Assembly (NCBI RefSeq): GCF_035917335.1
Contig: NZ_CP109067.1
Location: forward strand, 622,501 to 686,500
Reading direction: 5' to 3'
Length of the DNA stretch: 64,000 nt
From: Micromonospora sp. NBC_01813
Lineage (GTDB): Bacteria; Actinomycetota; Actinomycetes; Mycobacteriales; Micromonosporaceae
The position numbers and the translations under genes were made by a program. Numbering within the stretch: the stretch's first letter is position 1; each line of letters opens with the position of its first letter. The notes beneath the pieces were generated by a model. The model saw only the letters and a program-made list of their open reading frames with translations. It ran no database searches and was not told where the DNA came from. Shown here piece after piece: positions 8,699 to 17,483 of this stretch.

Positions 8699-11600
8699 GT
8701 GACCGAACGTGGACCCAGCGTCGATCTTCGCGTGGACGGGCGCGAACTGCTCGCCCAGGGACGGTACGCCGAAGCGCTCACCGCCGCCTCGGCGCCGCCG
8801 CCCACCGCCCAGGACTATCCGGCGGCCCGGTTGCTCGGTCTGCGTACCCTGCTGGAACAGGCCCGCTTCGGTGACCTCGCCGACTGGCTCGCGGCCACCG
8901 ATCCGGTGGCGTTCGCCGCGCCCGGGGCCGGCGCTGAGCTCACCTGCTGGCGGGCGTACGCGGGGATGCTCACCCTCACCGGCGACGACCCGGCGGGTAC
9001 CGCGGACCGGCTGCTTGTCGGGCTGCCCGCCGACACCGAGGTGGACCCGGCGGCGGAGCAGGTGGTCGCCGCCGACCTCGCCGCCCGGGTGATCCGGCTG
9101 CGGGTCGTCTACGCCGAGGCACCGGTCAGCGTGTTGCCCGCCGCCGCCGACGCGTTCGCCGGGGTCGCCACCGCGTACCGGCGGCTCGGCCGGCAGCACG
9201 ATTCCTGGCAGGCCACGCTGGCGCAGGCCGCCGCGCTGCGGGCGATCGCCTACCAGCCGACTGGCCCGGTGCTGCACCTGCTCGACGGCCTCGTCGCGCG
9301 GACCAGCGCGGCCGGTGATCGGCTCGCCCAGGCCGAGGCCCGCATCGCCCGGCTGGAGCTGACCACCACCGAGCTGCTGGCCATTCCGGGCGCGGTCGAC
9401 CTGACCACCGCCATCGCCGAGACCGAAACGATCGAGCGGTTACTCGTCGACGGCGGTCATGTCTGTCCCGCCGCCCGCGCCGGCTGGCCGCTCACCTCGG
9501 CGCTGCTGCGCCACGGTGCCGAGCCGGCCGTCGAGCTGGCCCGACAGTGCGCCGAGCAGTTCGCCGCAGCCGGGGCCGACCAGCTGGCACACGAGGTGTG
9601 GCGGGCCCTGCACCAGTGGCACGCCTGGCGTGGCGAAACCGCCGAGCAGCAGGCCGCGGCGGAGCACGCCGGGCGGACCGGCGCAGGTCAGGGCTGGCAG
9701 ATGTTCGACCTGATCGACACCGTCGGCACCGCCGACGGACTGTTCCGTGCCGGGCAGGTCGGCAAGGCCCGCGGCCTGGTCGCCGACGCGCTGCGGCGTG
9801 CGCCGCACCGGGCCGCCCGCACGGCGCTGCGGGTGATGCTGGCCGCCAACCTGTCGTCGGTCGGCCGCGACGCCGACGCCCGGGCGACGCTCGACGCGGC
9901 CCGCGCCGACCTGGCGCAGGTCGGACCGACTCCGCTGAGCGCCCAGGTGTCGGCCCAACTCGCCGCCCTGTCCGCCGGCACCGACCCGGCCGCCGCGCTG
10001 CGCCGGTGCGGCGAAGCCGTCGAGTCGGCGTCGGCGCTGGCGGACCACGCCGAAGCCGGCCGGCTGCTGGCGCAGCGGCTGCTGCTGCGGGCCCAGCTGC
10101 GGTACGCCGCCGGCCAGCGCCCGGTCGTCGACGCCGACGGCGAGGACGACTTCGCCGCCGCGCTCGCCGAGGTCGAACCGTTGACGACGATCGAGGGCCG
10201 CCGGGCGCTCGCCGCCGTACATCAGATCCGTGGCCAGGTGGCGTTCCTCGACGACGACCCGCCGACCTGGTCGCGGCACTTCGCCGCCGCCAAGGGCATC
10301 GCCCGCGCCTACCAGCTGCGCCCCGAACTCGGCTTCACCCTTGCGTACGAGGCGATGGCCGGGTTCGTCCTCGCCCGCCGGCTGCGCGATCCGGCGGCGT
10401 TCGACGAGGTCTCCGCCGTGCTGCGCGAAGCACACCGGGCGTTTCGCGAGGCCGACCTGAACGCGGTGGCCTGGCGGGCCCGCTGGCTGGCCGCCGACGC
10501 GCAGATGGAAGCGGCCGAGCACGACGTGGACCCGGACCGGGCGGCGCGGCGGCTCGCCGAGGCCGCTGCCGGATTCGAGGAGACCGTCTGGGAGATCGAT
10601 GTGCTGCGGGGGGCCGCGGCCGGGACGGACGCCGCCAATCCGCTGGAGGACCAACTCACCCGGATCGGGTTCGGCGTCGACAAACAGCAGGTCTACCGGG
10701 CCGGATTCAAACTCGCCGTCGACCATCTCGCCGACGCGGCGCTGGCGTCGCGGTGGCTGGAGCGGATGAAGGGCCGGGCGTTGCTCGACGCCCTCGCGGC
10801 GGCGGCCGTGGCACCCCAGCCCGGCACCGACCACCGGCTGCTCGCCGCCGAGCGTGAGTTGCACGCCGAGGCCCGGCGGGCCACCCGGTACGCCCAGCTG
10901 GCCGAGCTGCATCGCCGGCTGGACCAGCTGCTCGACCAGCTGGCCGCCGATCCGGCGACCGCCGGGTACGCGGCGCTGCGCCGCAGCCAGCCACCGGACT
11001 GGCCGCAGGTCCGGGCCGCGCTGGCCGCCGAGTGGGCCCAGCCGTCGGGGCGTCGGCTCGTGGTCGCGCAGTACCACTGCCCGGCGGACGGGCCGGCGAT
11101 GCTGATCGGGTCGGCCGCCGACTGGGAAACGCCCCGGCTGGTCCGGCTCGACGTGGACCTGCCCGCGCTGGCCGACTTCGTCGCCGGCGTGTTCCGCACC
11201 TCCGGCGGGGTGCGGATGCTGCTGCAGGACAGCCCGGACGGCGGGTACGCCGACTGGGCCCGGTTCGCCGGGCTGGTCGCGCCGCTGACCGACTGGGCCG
11301 GACCGGACGATGTGGTCTACCTGGTGCCGCACGGAGTCCTGCACGATCTGCCGTTGCACAGCCTGCCGGTCGACGGCCAGCCCGGCGGGTTGCCGCTGGG
11401 GCACCGCAACCCGGTCTGCTACACGCCGAGCCTGTCGGTGCTGCTGCACACGCTGGGCCGGCCGGGCCGGCGTACGACGGCGCCGCCGGTCCCGGTCCCG
11501 GCACCGCCTGTCGCCGCGTCGTCGCCGGGGCGCCGGGCGGTGATCTTCGGCGATCCCGGCGGTGACCTGCCGTGGGCGTTGGCCGAGGCGACCGCCGTCG

Positions 11601-12097
11601 CCGCGACGTTGGGCGTCGGCGACGTCGTCGGTGCCGAGGCGGTGACCCGAGAGGCCGTGCTCGCCGCGCTGCGCGACGCGGCCACCGTCCACTTCGCCGG
11701 TCACGCCCGGGCGTCACTCACCGATGGACTCACCGCCGGGGTCGCCCTCGCCGGCGGGGAGGTGCTGACCGCGGCGCAGGTGCTGGCCGCCCCGGTCGGC
11801 GCGGACCTGGTGGTGCTCAGCGGATGTGAGACCGGGGTCAGCGAGCGGCGGCCCGGTGACGAACTGCTCGGTCTGGTCCGGGCGCTGCTGCACGGCGGGG
11901 CCCGGGCGCTGGTGGCCAGTCAGTGGCGGGTCGCCGACCACTCGGCGCAGCAGCTGCTCACCGCGTTCCACCGGCACGACCGGACCCGCCATCGGGCGGA
12001 CGCGTTGCGTCAGGCGATGATGGACACCGCGGCGCTGCCGGAGCGGGCGCATTTCTACCACTGGGCCGGGTTCGTACTCACCGGCGACTGGAGGTGA
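8699..12097 (+). CDS. TPR-CHAT domain protease-like protein
   Basis: A 1132-residue protein; GTG start with an AGGGC box about 12 bp upstream (a TTG at 8648 is possible). The first 800 residues are Ala/Leu/Arg-rich helical repeats of TPR type. The last 300 residues form a CHAT domain (caspase HetF associated with TPRs): VVYLVPHGVLHDLPLHSLP, the catalytic His in HFAGHA (about residue 1002) and catalytic Cys in VVLSGCETG (about residue 1043), then GARALVASQWRVAD. CHAT proteins are caspase-like cysteine proteases usually kept inactive by their repeat region and released by a trigger, as in Craspase and gasdermin-type systems. A second gene follows after 4 bp, so its product may be substrate, regulator or effector. 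Confidence 0.85.
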   Translation: MTERGPSVDLRVDGRELLAQGRYAEALTAASAPPPTAQDYPAARLLGLRTLLEQARFGDLADWLAATDPVAFAAPGAGAELTCWRAYAGMLTLTGDDPAGTADRLLVGLPADTEVDPAAEQVVAADLAARVIRLRVVYAEAPVSVLPAAADAFAGVATAYRRLGRQHDSWQATLAQAAALRAIAYQPTGPVLHLLDGLVARTSAAGDRLAQAEARIARLELTTTELLAIPGAVDLTTAIAETETIERLLVDGGHVCPAARAGWPLTSALLRHGAEPAVELARQCAEQFAAAGADQLAHEVWRALHQWHAWRGETAEQQAAAEHAGRTGAGQGWQMFDLIDTVGTADGLFRAGQVGKARGLVADALRRAPHRAARTALRVMLAANLSSVGRDADARATLDAARADLAQVGPTPLSAQVSAQLAALSAGTDPAAALRRCGEAVESASALADHAEAGRLLAQRLLLRAQLRYAAGQRPVVDADGEDDFAAALAEVEPLTTIEGRRALAAVHQIRGQVAFLDDDPPTWSRHFAAAKGIARAYQLRPELGFTLAYEAMAGFVLARRLRDPAAFDEVSAVLREAHRAFREADLNAVAWRARWLAADAQMEAAEHDVDPDRAARRLAEAAAGFEETVWEIDVLRGAAAGTDAANPLEDQLTRIGFGVDKQQVYRAGFKLAVDHLADAALASRWLERMKGRALLDALAAAAVAPQPGTDHRLLAAERELHAEARRATRYAQLAELHRRLDQLLDQLAADPATAGYAALRRSQPPDWPQVRAALAAEWAQPSGRRLVVAQYHCPADGPAMLIGSAADWETPRLVRLDVDLPALADFVAGVFRTSGGVRMLLQDSPDGGYADWARFAGLVAPLTDWAGPDDVVYLVPHGVLHDLPLHSLPVDGQPGGLPLGHRNPVCYTPSLSVLLHTLGRPGRRTTAPPVPVPAPPVAASSPGRRAVIFGDPGGDLPWALAEATAVAATLGVGDVVGAEAVTREAVLAALRDAATVHFAGHARASLTDGLTAGVALAGGEVLTAAQVLAAPVGADLVVLSGCETGVSERRPGDELLGLVRALLHGGARALVASQWRVADHSAQQLLTAFHRHDRTRHRADALRQAMMDTAALPERAHFYHWAGFVLTGDWR

Positions 12098-12101
12098 CCA
12101 G

Positions 12102-12863
12102 GTGGACGAGTGGCTCGACGTGACGCTGGACGTCGACGACGACGCATTGTCCGAGCGGGGGCCGCTGCCCGGCGAGCGAGGGCTGCTACCCGACGACCCG
12201 GCCGGCGGACCGGTGTCACCCGGCGCCGGACCTCCGTGGATCGACCAGGAGCTGCCCCCGCGCGGGCAGGTCGTCCTCGACGAGGCGCTGCGGGCGCTGC
12301 TGCGGGAGAACCGGCTGGCGCTGTGGCGCGGCGAGCCGATCGTGGCCACCGACACCGATGGCCGTACCGCCCTGGATCTGACCATGCGGGTGGTGGCGCA
12401 CGCCCACCCCGACTGCCGGTTCCGGTGGGTGCGGTTCCGCGCCGACTTCGCCGGCACCGCCGGGGCGACGGTGCGGGACCTCAGCCCCCGAGAGGAGATC
12501 GCCACCGCGCCGGTCAAGCTGAAGACCACCCGGACCATCGGGCTGACCTTCGAGATCGCCGCCGTGCCGTTGGGCCCGGAGGCGGCCCTGTCCCGCGTCG
12601 CGGAGCAGGATGTCTTCCTGCCGAAGGTGACGACGTCCGGGGCCCGGTTCCGGCACGCGCACTGGGACTTCACCGCTGTCGGCGAGCAGCCGTTGCACGT
12701 CGACCGGGACCTGCGGGCCCTGGTCGAGGTGCCGGCGCGGACCCCGGTGACGCGGGTGAGCTTCACCCTGCGGGCCTCGGTCGCGGTCACCGGCCTCGCC
12801 GGGCTGGTGCCCCTGCTCGGCCGGCGTACCGTCGAGTTCCAGGTGCACCAGCACCTGCGGTGA
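12102..12863 (+). CDS. Uncharacterised partner of the TPR-CHAT protein
   Basis: A 253-residue protein from a GTG start; the GGAGGTGA ribosome site overlaps the end of the CHAT gene 4 bp upstream, so expression is coupled. The first 45 residues are acidic and low in complexity (LDVDDDALSERGPLPGERG). The remainder alternates strands and short helices, with a beta-rich C-terminal half (LGRRTVEFQVHQHL at the end). No signal peptide and no clear transmembrane segment were seen, though GLAGLVPLLG is moderately hydrophobic. I do not recognise the family. The acidic flexible N-terminus followed by a folded body is what a protease substrate or inhibitor could look like, but this is inference from position only. 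Confidence 0.7.
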   Translation: MDEWLDVTLDVDDDALSERGPLPGERGLLPDDPAGGPVSPGAGPPWIDQELPPRGQVVLDEALRALLRENRLALWRGEPIVATDTDGRTALDLTMRVVAHAHPDCRFRWVRFRADFAGTAGATVRDLSPREEIATAPVKLKTTRTIGLTFEIAAVPLGPEAALSRVAEQDVFLPKVTTSGARFRHAHWDFTAVGEQPLHVDRDLRALVEVPARTPVTRVSFTLRASVAVTGLAGLVPLLGRRTVEFQVHQHLR

Positions 12864-12873
12864 CTCCCCGGCC

Positions 12874-14142
12874 TCAACGACGGATGTCGAGCCAGACCAG
12901 CCGGTGGTCGGAGGTGGGGAAGCCGCCCGGCAGCGTCGGGTCGTAGTCACCGACCAGCCGGAACAGTGGATCGCCCGGCACCGGCCAGAACACCCCGGCG
13001 CCGCGGACCGGCAGCCCTCGGCCGGGCAACAGGTAGTCGACCCGCAGGTTGCCCGGCGTACCGTCGGCGAAGTCGGCGGTGTCCAGGCGCGGATCGCCCC
13101 GGTGGGTCAGGTTCGCGCCGCCTTGGCGGTCGGCGGCGGCCGGCCCGCCCGCGCTGGCCGGTGGGCGTCGGTCGTCGACCAGCGGATGCCCGGTGACCTG
13201 CTGGGCGGCGCCGGGGATGCTGTCGCCGTCGTACGGATCGGAGTTGAGATCCCCGGCGATGACGAACCGGGCACCCGGGCGTAGCCCACCCCGGCGACCC
13301 CGGTCGTCGTAGACGTAGCCGGACCGGGCCGGCGAGACGTAGTCGGCCCAGAACCGGATCTCGTCGTGGTTGCGCCGGCCGTTGCGGTCCTCCGGCCCGT
13401 CGAACACCGGTGGCGTCGGATGGCTGGCCAGCAGGTGCACGGTCTGCCCCCCGACGCGTACCGGCACGTCCCAGTGGCTCTTGGACGACAGCCGTACGTC
13501 GGCCAGCGCCTCGGGGGTGAACCAGTCGGCCGGCTCCGGGGTCGCCGGGTCGTCGGGCAGCAGGGCACCCGGCATGTCCGCCCACCGGAACGTCTGGAAC
13601 GTGCGCAGCGACCGCAGGTCGATCGGGTAGCGGGAGTAGACCGCCATGCCGTACTGGCCGGGGAAGACCCCGAAGCCGTACGCGTCGTCGGGGCCGCCGA
13701 CCGTACCGTCGCGGTTGAGGTCGTGCCCGGAGGGCACGCCGGTGTTCGACGGGGCGCTGAAGCGGTACGGGTAGTGGATCGCCGCCGCCCCGCCCTGCCC
13801 CCGGGACAGATAGTTGCGGTGGAACAGCTCCACCGCGCGCCCGGCGGCGTCGTGGTCGAATTCGTTGATCAGCAGCACGTCGGGGCGGACCCGCTGGATC
13901 ACCTCGGCGACGTTCGCCGCCTGCGCGTCGCCGGGGCTGGACAGATCGGCGATCAGGCCGCCGTCGACCGCCCGGTTGAGCGAGGCGTTGAAGGTGGCGA
14001 ACCGGACATCACCGCCGCCGGGCCCTCCAGCGCCCGGCCCGCCGCCGGTCGTCGCTGTCGCCGGTGCGGGACCTGCCACCAGCGCGGCGGCGATCACCGT
14101 CGCCGTCACCGCCACCGCCCGGGTCCGAATCCGCTGCGCCAT
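12874..14142 (-). CDS. Secreted endonuclease/exonuclease/phosphatase family protein
   Basis: A 422-residue protein with GGAAGGCGG before the ATG. A Sec signal (AVAVTATVIAAALVAGPAPATA) is followed by a Gly-rich stretch and an EEP domain: VRFATFNASLN, the metal-binding Glu in DVLLINEFD, HLLASHPTPPVFDG, VIAGDLNSDPYDGD, and SDHRLVWLDI at the C-terminus. These are the conserved Asn, Glu, Asp-Leu-Asn and Ser-Asp-His residues of DNase I-like metal-dependent phosphoesterases. As a secreted enzyme it could degrade extracellular nucleic acid or a phosphodiester lipid; the fold does not decide. It converges with the CHAT partner gene. Confidence 0.85.
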   Translation of the reverse strand: MAQRIRTRAVAVTATVIAAALVAGPAPATATTGGGPGAGGPGGGDVRFATFNASLNRAVDGGLIADLSSPGDAQAANVAEVIQRVRPDVLLINEFDHDAAGRAVELFHRNYLSRGQGGAAAIHYPYRFSAPSNTGVPSGHDLNRDGTVGGPDDAYGFGVFPGQYGMAVYSRYPIDLRSLRTFQTFRWADMPGALLPDDPATPEPADWFTPEALADVRLSSKSHWDVPVRVGGQTVHLLASHPTPPVFDGPEDRNGRRNHDEIRFWADYVSPARSGYVYDDRGRRGGLRPGARFVIAGDLNSDPYDGDSIPGAAQQVTGHPLVDDRRPPASAGGPAAADRQGGANLTHRGDPRLDTADFADGTPGNLRVDYLLPGRGLPVRGAGVFWPVPGDPLFRLVGDYDPTLPGGFPTSDHRLVWLDIRR

Positions 14143-14420
14143 CCCGCCGCCTTCCGCTCGTGTGCGGACCAGTTAACCGGATCAATGTGACGGGCTGGCG
14201 AATCATCGCCGAACGTCTGGGCGTCGGCCGTCCGGGCGTACCGCGATGGTCAACTGGCGCGCTACCCTCAGTGGCGCGGTCGTCGATGCCCGCCTGGTCC
14301 ATCATCACCGAGCCGCCGGCCAGTACGATGTCCTGCGGAGCGCCGGGCGCTGGTGGGCACTTTCGTTCGGACATCTGACAGGGTCGGCCGGTCGGCCGGT
14401 TCAGGGGAGAGACTAGCCTC

Positions 14421-15869
14421 ATGGGCGTGACACGCCGCGCAAAGATCGTTTGTACGCTTGGCCCTGCGACATCGTCCCCGGAGCGCATCCGGGGTCTGGT
14501 GGAGGCGGGGATGGATGTGGCCCGGCTGAACTTCAGCCACGGTAGCCACGACGACCACCAGCAGGTTTACCACCTGGTCCGGGAGGCCGCAGAGGCATCC
14601 GGGCGTGCCGTCGCCGTCCTCGCCGACCTGCAGGGCCCCAAGATCCGTCTCGGTCGGTTCGCCGACGGGCCACACGAGTGGCGCACCGGCGACTCGGTCG
14701 TCATCACCAGCGAGGACATCCTCGGCACCCGGGAGCGGGTCTCCTGCACCTACAGCAAGCTGCCGCAGGAGGTACGCCCCGGTGACCGGCTGCTGATCGA
14801 CGACGGCAAGGTCGCCGTCGAGGTCAGCGCGGTCGACGGGCCCGACATCCGGGTGCTGGTCGTCGAGGGCGGGCCGGTCTCCAACAACAAGGGCGTCTCG
14901 CTGCCGAACGTCGCGGTCAGTGTGCCGGCCATGTCGGACAAGGACGCCGAGGACCTGCGGTTCGCGCTCAGGCTCGGCGCCGACATGATCGCGTTGTCCT
15001 TCGTGCGGTCGCCGGAGGACATCAAGCTGGTCCACGCGATCATGGACGAGGAGGGTGTGCGTCGCCCCGTACTGGCCAAGGTCGAGAAGCCCGAGGCGGT
15101 CACCCACCTGGAGGCCATCGTCGACGCGTTCGACGGGGTGATGGTCGCCCGGGGTGACCTCGGCGTCGAGTTGCCACTCGACGAGGTGCCGCTGGTGCAG
15201 AAGCGGGCCGTGCAGCTGTGCCGGGAGGACGCCAAGCCGGTCATCGTGGCCACCCAGATGCTCGACTCCATGATCGAGAACTCCCGGCCCACCCGGGCGG
15301 AGGCCTCGGACGTGGCGAACGCCGTACTCGACGGCACCGACGCGGTGATGCTCTCCGGCGAGACCAGCGTCGGCAAGTATCCCGTTCTCACCGTCAGCAC
15401 CATGGCCAAGATCGTCACGACGACCGAGAACGGCTCGATCTCGGTGCCCCGGCTGCAGCACGACCCCCGTACCCACGGGGGTGCGCTGACCTCGGCCGCG
15501 TCGCAGATCGCGCGGGCGATCAACGCCAAGGCGCTGGTTGCCTTCACCCAGACGGGTGACACCGTGCGCCGGCTCTCCCGGCTGCACTGCGACCTGCCGC
15601 TGCTGGCCTTCACCCCGGTGGCCGAGGTGCGTGACCAGCTGGCCCTGTCCTGGGGGGTGGAAACCTTCCTGATGCCGTTCGTGCAGCACACCGACGACAT
15701 GTTTCGCCAGGTGGACCAGGCGATGCTCGGTCTCGGCCTGGCCAACCCCGGCGAGTACGTGGTGATCGTCGCCGGTAGCCCGGTCGGCACTCCCGGCTCC
15801 ACCAACACCCTGCGGGTGCACCAGCTCGGCAGCCTCGTCGACGTCGCGGCGGCCCGGGCCTTGCAGTGA
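14421..15869 (+). CDS. pyk: Pyruvate kinase
   Basis: A 482-residue enzyme converting phosphoenolpyruvate and ADP to pyruvate and ATP in the last step of glycolysis. It opens with RRAKIVCTLGPATSSPE and carries DVARLNFSHGSHDDH, ADLQGPKIRLGRF (K+/Mg2+ site), the catalytic segment VLAKVEKPEAV, the Mg2+-binding GVMVARGDLGVELP and the MLDSMIENSRPTRAEASDVANAVLDGTDAVMLSGE block (in two conserved pieces). Full length for the family; ATG with GGGGAGAG upstream. The following thioesterase gene overlaps by the GTGA motif. In Streptomyces coelicolor, as I recall, the pyk orthologue neighbours the ANTAR response regulator that is here 34 kb away. Confidence 0.97.
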   Translation: MGVTRRAKIVCTLGPATSSPERIRGLVEAGMDVARLNFSHGSHDDHQQVYHLVREAAEASGRAVAVLADLQGPKIRLGRFADGPHEWRTGDSVVITSEDILGTRERVSCTYSKLPQEVRPGDRLLIDDGKVAVEVSAVDGPDIRVLVVEGGPVSNNKGVSLPNVAVSVPAMSDKDAEDLRFALRLGADMIALSFVRSPEDIKLVHAIMDEEGVRRPVLAKVEKPEAVTHLEAIVDAFDGVMVARGDLGVELPLDEVPLVQKRAVQLCREDAKPVIVATQMLDSMIENSRPTRAEASDVANAVLDGTDAVMLSGETSVGKYPVLTVSTMAKIVTTTENGSISVPRLQHDPRTHGGALTSAASQIARAINAKALVAFTQTGDTVRRLSRLHCDLPLLAFTPVAEVRDQLALSWGVETFLMPFVQHTDDMFRQVDQAMLGLGLANPGEYVVIVAGSPVGTPGSTNTLRVHQLGSLVDVAAARALQ

Positions 15870-16816
15870 CGGTAGGTGCTCAACCGCCGGTCGGGCAGTC
15901 CCCGGCCGGCGGTGGTTCCCACCCCGGGGTGCCGGCGGAGTCCGGGCCGGTCAGCGGCCAGGCCGCCGTCGACTACCTGCTGGAAGTGCTCGACCTGGCG
16001 CGGACCGGCCCGGCCGCGTTTCGCGGGATCAGCCCGAAGGTCGGGCCGCAGCGGGTCTTCGGCGGGCAGGTCGCCGGCCAGGCGCTGGTGGCCGCCGGCC
16101 GCACCGTCGACCCCGAGCGACTGGTCCACTCCCTGCACGGCTACTTCGTCCGCCCTGGCGACGGCTCCCAGCCGATCGACTACGAGGTGGAGAACATCCG
16201 CGACGGCCGGTCCTTCTCAGTCCGCCGTTCGGTCGCGTACCAGCACGGCAAGCCGATCTTCTTCATGTCCGCGTCGTTCCACCGGCCCGAGGAGGGTCTG
16301 GAGCATCAGGCCCCGCAGCCGCCCGACGTGCCGGCGCCGGACGCCGTGCCGACGATGGCGCAGCGACTCGCCCGCTATCCCGAGCGGCTCGGCGTCTGGG
16401 CGGTGATTCCCCGCCCGATGGATGTCCGGTACGTCGGGGAGCCGGGCCTGGTCGCGCCGGGTGACCGGCCTGCCGACCCGTACCAGCGGGTCTGGATCCG
16501 GGTGGACGGCAAACTGCCCGACGACCCGTTGCTGCACGCCTGCGTGCTTACCTACGCCTCCGACCTGACGCTGCTCGACTCGGTGCTGTCCGTGCACGGC
16601 GAGGTGTGGGGGCCGGGGGGAGTGGCTGGCGCGAGCCTGGACCACGCGTTGTGGTTCCACCGGCCGTTCCGCGCCGACGAGTGGTTCCTCTACGACTGCT
16701 GGAGCCCGTCCGCCGCTGGTGGGCGGGGTCTGGCCACTGGCCGGATGTTCACCCGCGACGGTCGGCACATCGCCAGCGCGGTCCAGGAAGGTCTGGTCCG
16801 CCGGATCGGCGGCTGA
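15866..16816 (+). CDS. tesB: Acyl-CoA thioesterase II
   Basis: A 316-residue double-hotdog enzyme that hydrolyses acyl-CoA to free acid and CoA. Motifs: FRGISPKVGPQRVFGGQVAGQAL, VHSLHGYFVRPGD, IRDGRSFSVRRSVAYQ with FMSASFH at the end of the first hotdog, and in the second SLDHALWFHRPFRADEWFLYD followed by GGRGLATGRMFTRDG. The GTG start overlaps the pyruvate kinase stop; the first 40 residues are Pro/Gly-rich and non-conserved, so a downstream start cannot be excluded. TesB following pyk is a common actinobacterial arrangement. Confidence 0.93.
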   Translation: MTVGAQPPVGQSPAGGGSHPGVPAESGPVSGQAAVDYLLEVLDLARTGPAAFRGISPKVGPQRVFGGQVAGQALVAAGRTVDPERLVHSLHGYFVRPGDGSQPIDYEVENIRDGRSFSVRRSVAYQHGKPIFFMSASFHRPEEGLEHQAPQPPDVPAPDAVPTMAQRLARYPERLGVWAVIPRPMDVRYVGEPGLVAPGDRPADPYQRVWIRVDGKLPDDPLLHACVLTYASDLTLLDSVLSVHGEVWGPGGVAGASLDHALWFHRPFRADEWFLYDCWSPSAAGGRGLATGRMFTRDGRHIASAVQEGLVRRIGG

Positions 16817-16893
16817 CCTGATCGGCAGGACCGGTTCAGGTCGAGGACGGCCGGCCGGTATGAAACTGGAAACCGTGCCGTAACCTGACAGGT

Positions 16894-17355
16894 ATGCGCC
16901 TTTCCGCTCGGGTCGACTATGCGCTTCGTGCCGTCGCCGAGTTGGCGCTGGCGGCGACCTCGCCGCCGAGGGCGGTGCTCACCGCCGAGCAGGTCGCCCG
17001 GTCCCAGGGCATTCCGCCCAAGTTCCTGGAGAGCATCATGCTGCAGTTGCGCCGGGCTGGCGTGGTGCAGTCGCAGCGTGGGCCCGACGGCGGCTACTGG
17101 CTCGCCCGCCCCGCCGAGGAGATCAACCTCGCCGAGATCATCCGGGTGATCGACGGCCCGTTGGCGAACGTGCGTGGGCATCGGCCGGAGGACCTCGGCT
17201 ACCAGGGACCGGCCGCGGCGCTGCAGGAGGTCTGGATCGCGCTACGGGCCAGCGAGCGGGAGATCCTCGAGTCGGTCTCGGTCGCCGACGTCGCCACCGG
17301 GAAGCTCCCGGACCGGGTGCGTGACCTGACCGCGGATCCCCGCGCCTGGAGCTGA
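16894..17355 (+). CDS. Rrf2 family transcriptional regulator without Fe-S cysteines
   Basis: A 153-residue winged-helix regulator: MRLSARVDYALRAVAELA, then the recognition region with IPPKFLESIMLQLRRAGVVQSQRGPDGGYWLARP, typical of Rrf2 proteins such as CymR, IscR and NsrR. The three Cys that hold an iron-sulfur cluster in IscR/NsrR are absent (there is no Cys in the protein), which puts it closer to the CymR type that works in sulfur metabolism. Directly downstream is a TauE/SafE sulfur-anion exporter with a palindrome in its leader, its probable target. Confidence 0.88.
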   Translation: MRLSARVDYALRAVAELALAATSPPRAVLTAEQVARSQGIPPKFLESIMLQLRRAGVVQSQRGPDGGYWLARPAEEINLAEIIRVIDGPLANVRGHRPEDLGYQGPAAALQEVWIALRASEREILESVSVADVATGKLPDRVRDLTADPRAWS

Positions 17356-17414
17356 TTCGTCCTACCGCACCGACGGCTGGGGCAGCCCTCGCGGTTTCGG
17401 TGTGCGATCGACTG

Positions 17415-17443
17415 TTGACAACGCGCCGTCGCTGCGCAATTCT
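17415..17443 (+). promoter_or_regulatory. Candidate promoter of the TauE/SafE gene
   Basis: A perfect TTGACA -35 box at 17415-17420 is followed after 17 bp by AATTCT, a weak -10 candidate. The region is much more AT-rich than its surroundings and ends 41 bp before the start codon. Confidence 0.4.
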
Positions 17444-17458
17444 CTACTAAGTCTGTAG
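17444..17458. promoter_or_regulatory. Candidate Rrf2/CymR-type operator
   Basis: CTACTAAGTCTGTAG has CTAC/GTAG ends in dyad symmetry and immediately follows the candidate promoter of the TauE/SafE gene. An operator at or just after the transcription start would suit repression by the adjacent Rrf2 protein. This is based on position and symmetry only. Confidence 0.4.
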
Positions 17459-17483
17459 GTTTGATTGCAGAAGTAGGTGGAGT

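Noticed and set aside
9440-11704. Long - strand open frame opposite the CHAT gene
   Set aside because: Composition is Arg/Gly/Val/Gln-rich without motifs; the + strand encodes clear TPR and CHAT motifs.
14143-14420. Possible small gene in the gap before pyruvate kinase
   Set aside because: Only low-complexity frames without ribosome sites; the gap is probably promoter DNA for the divergent genes.
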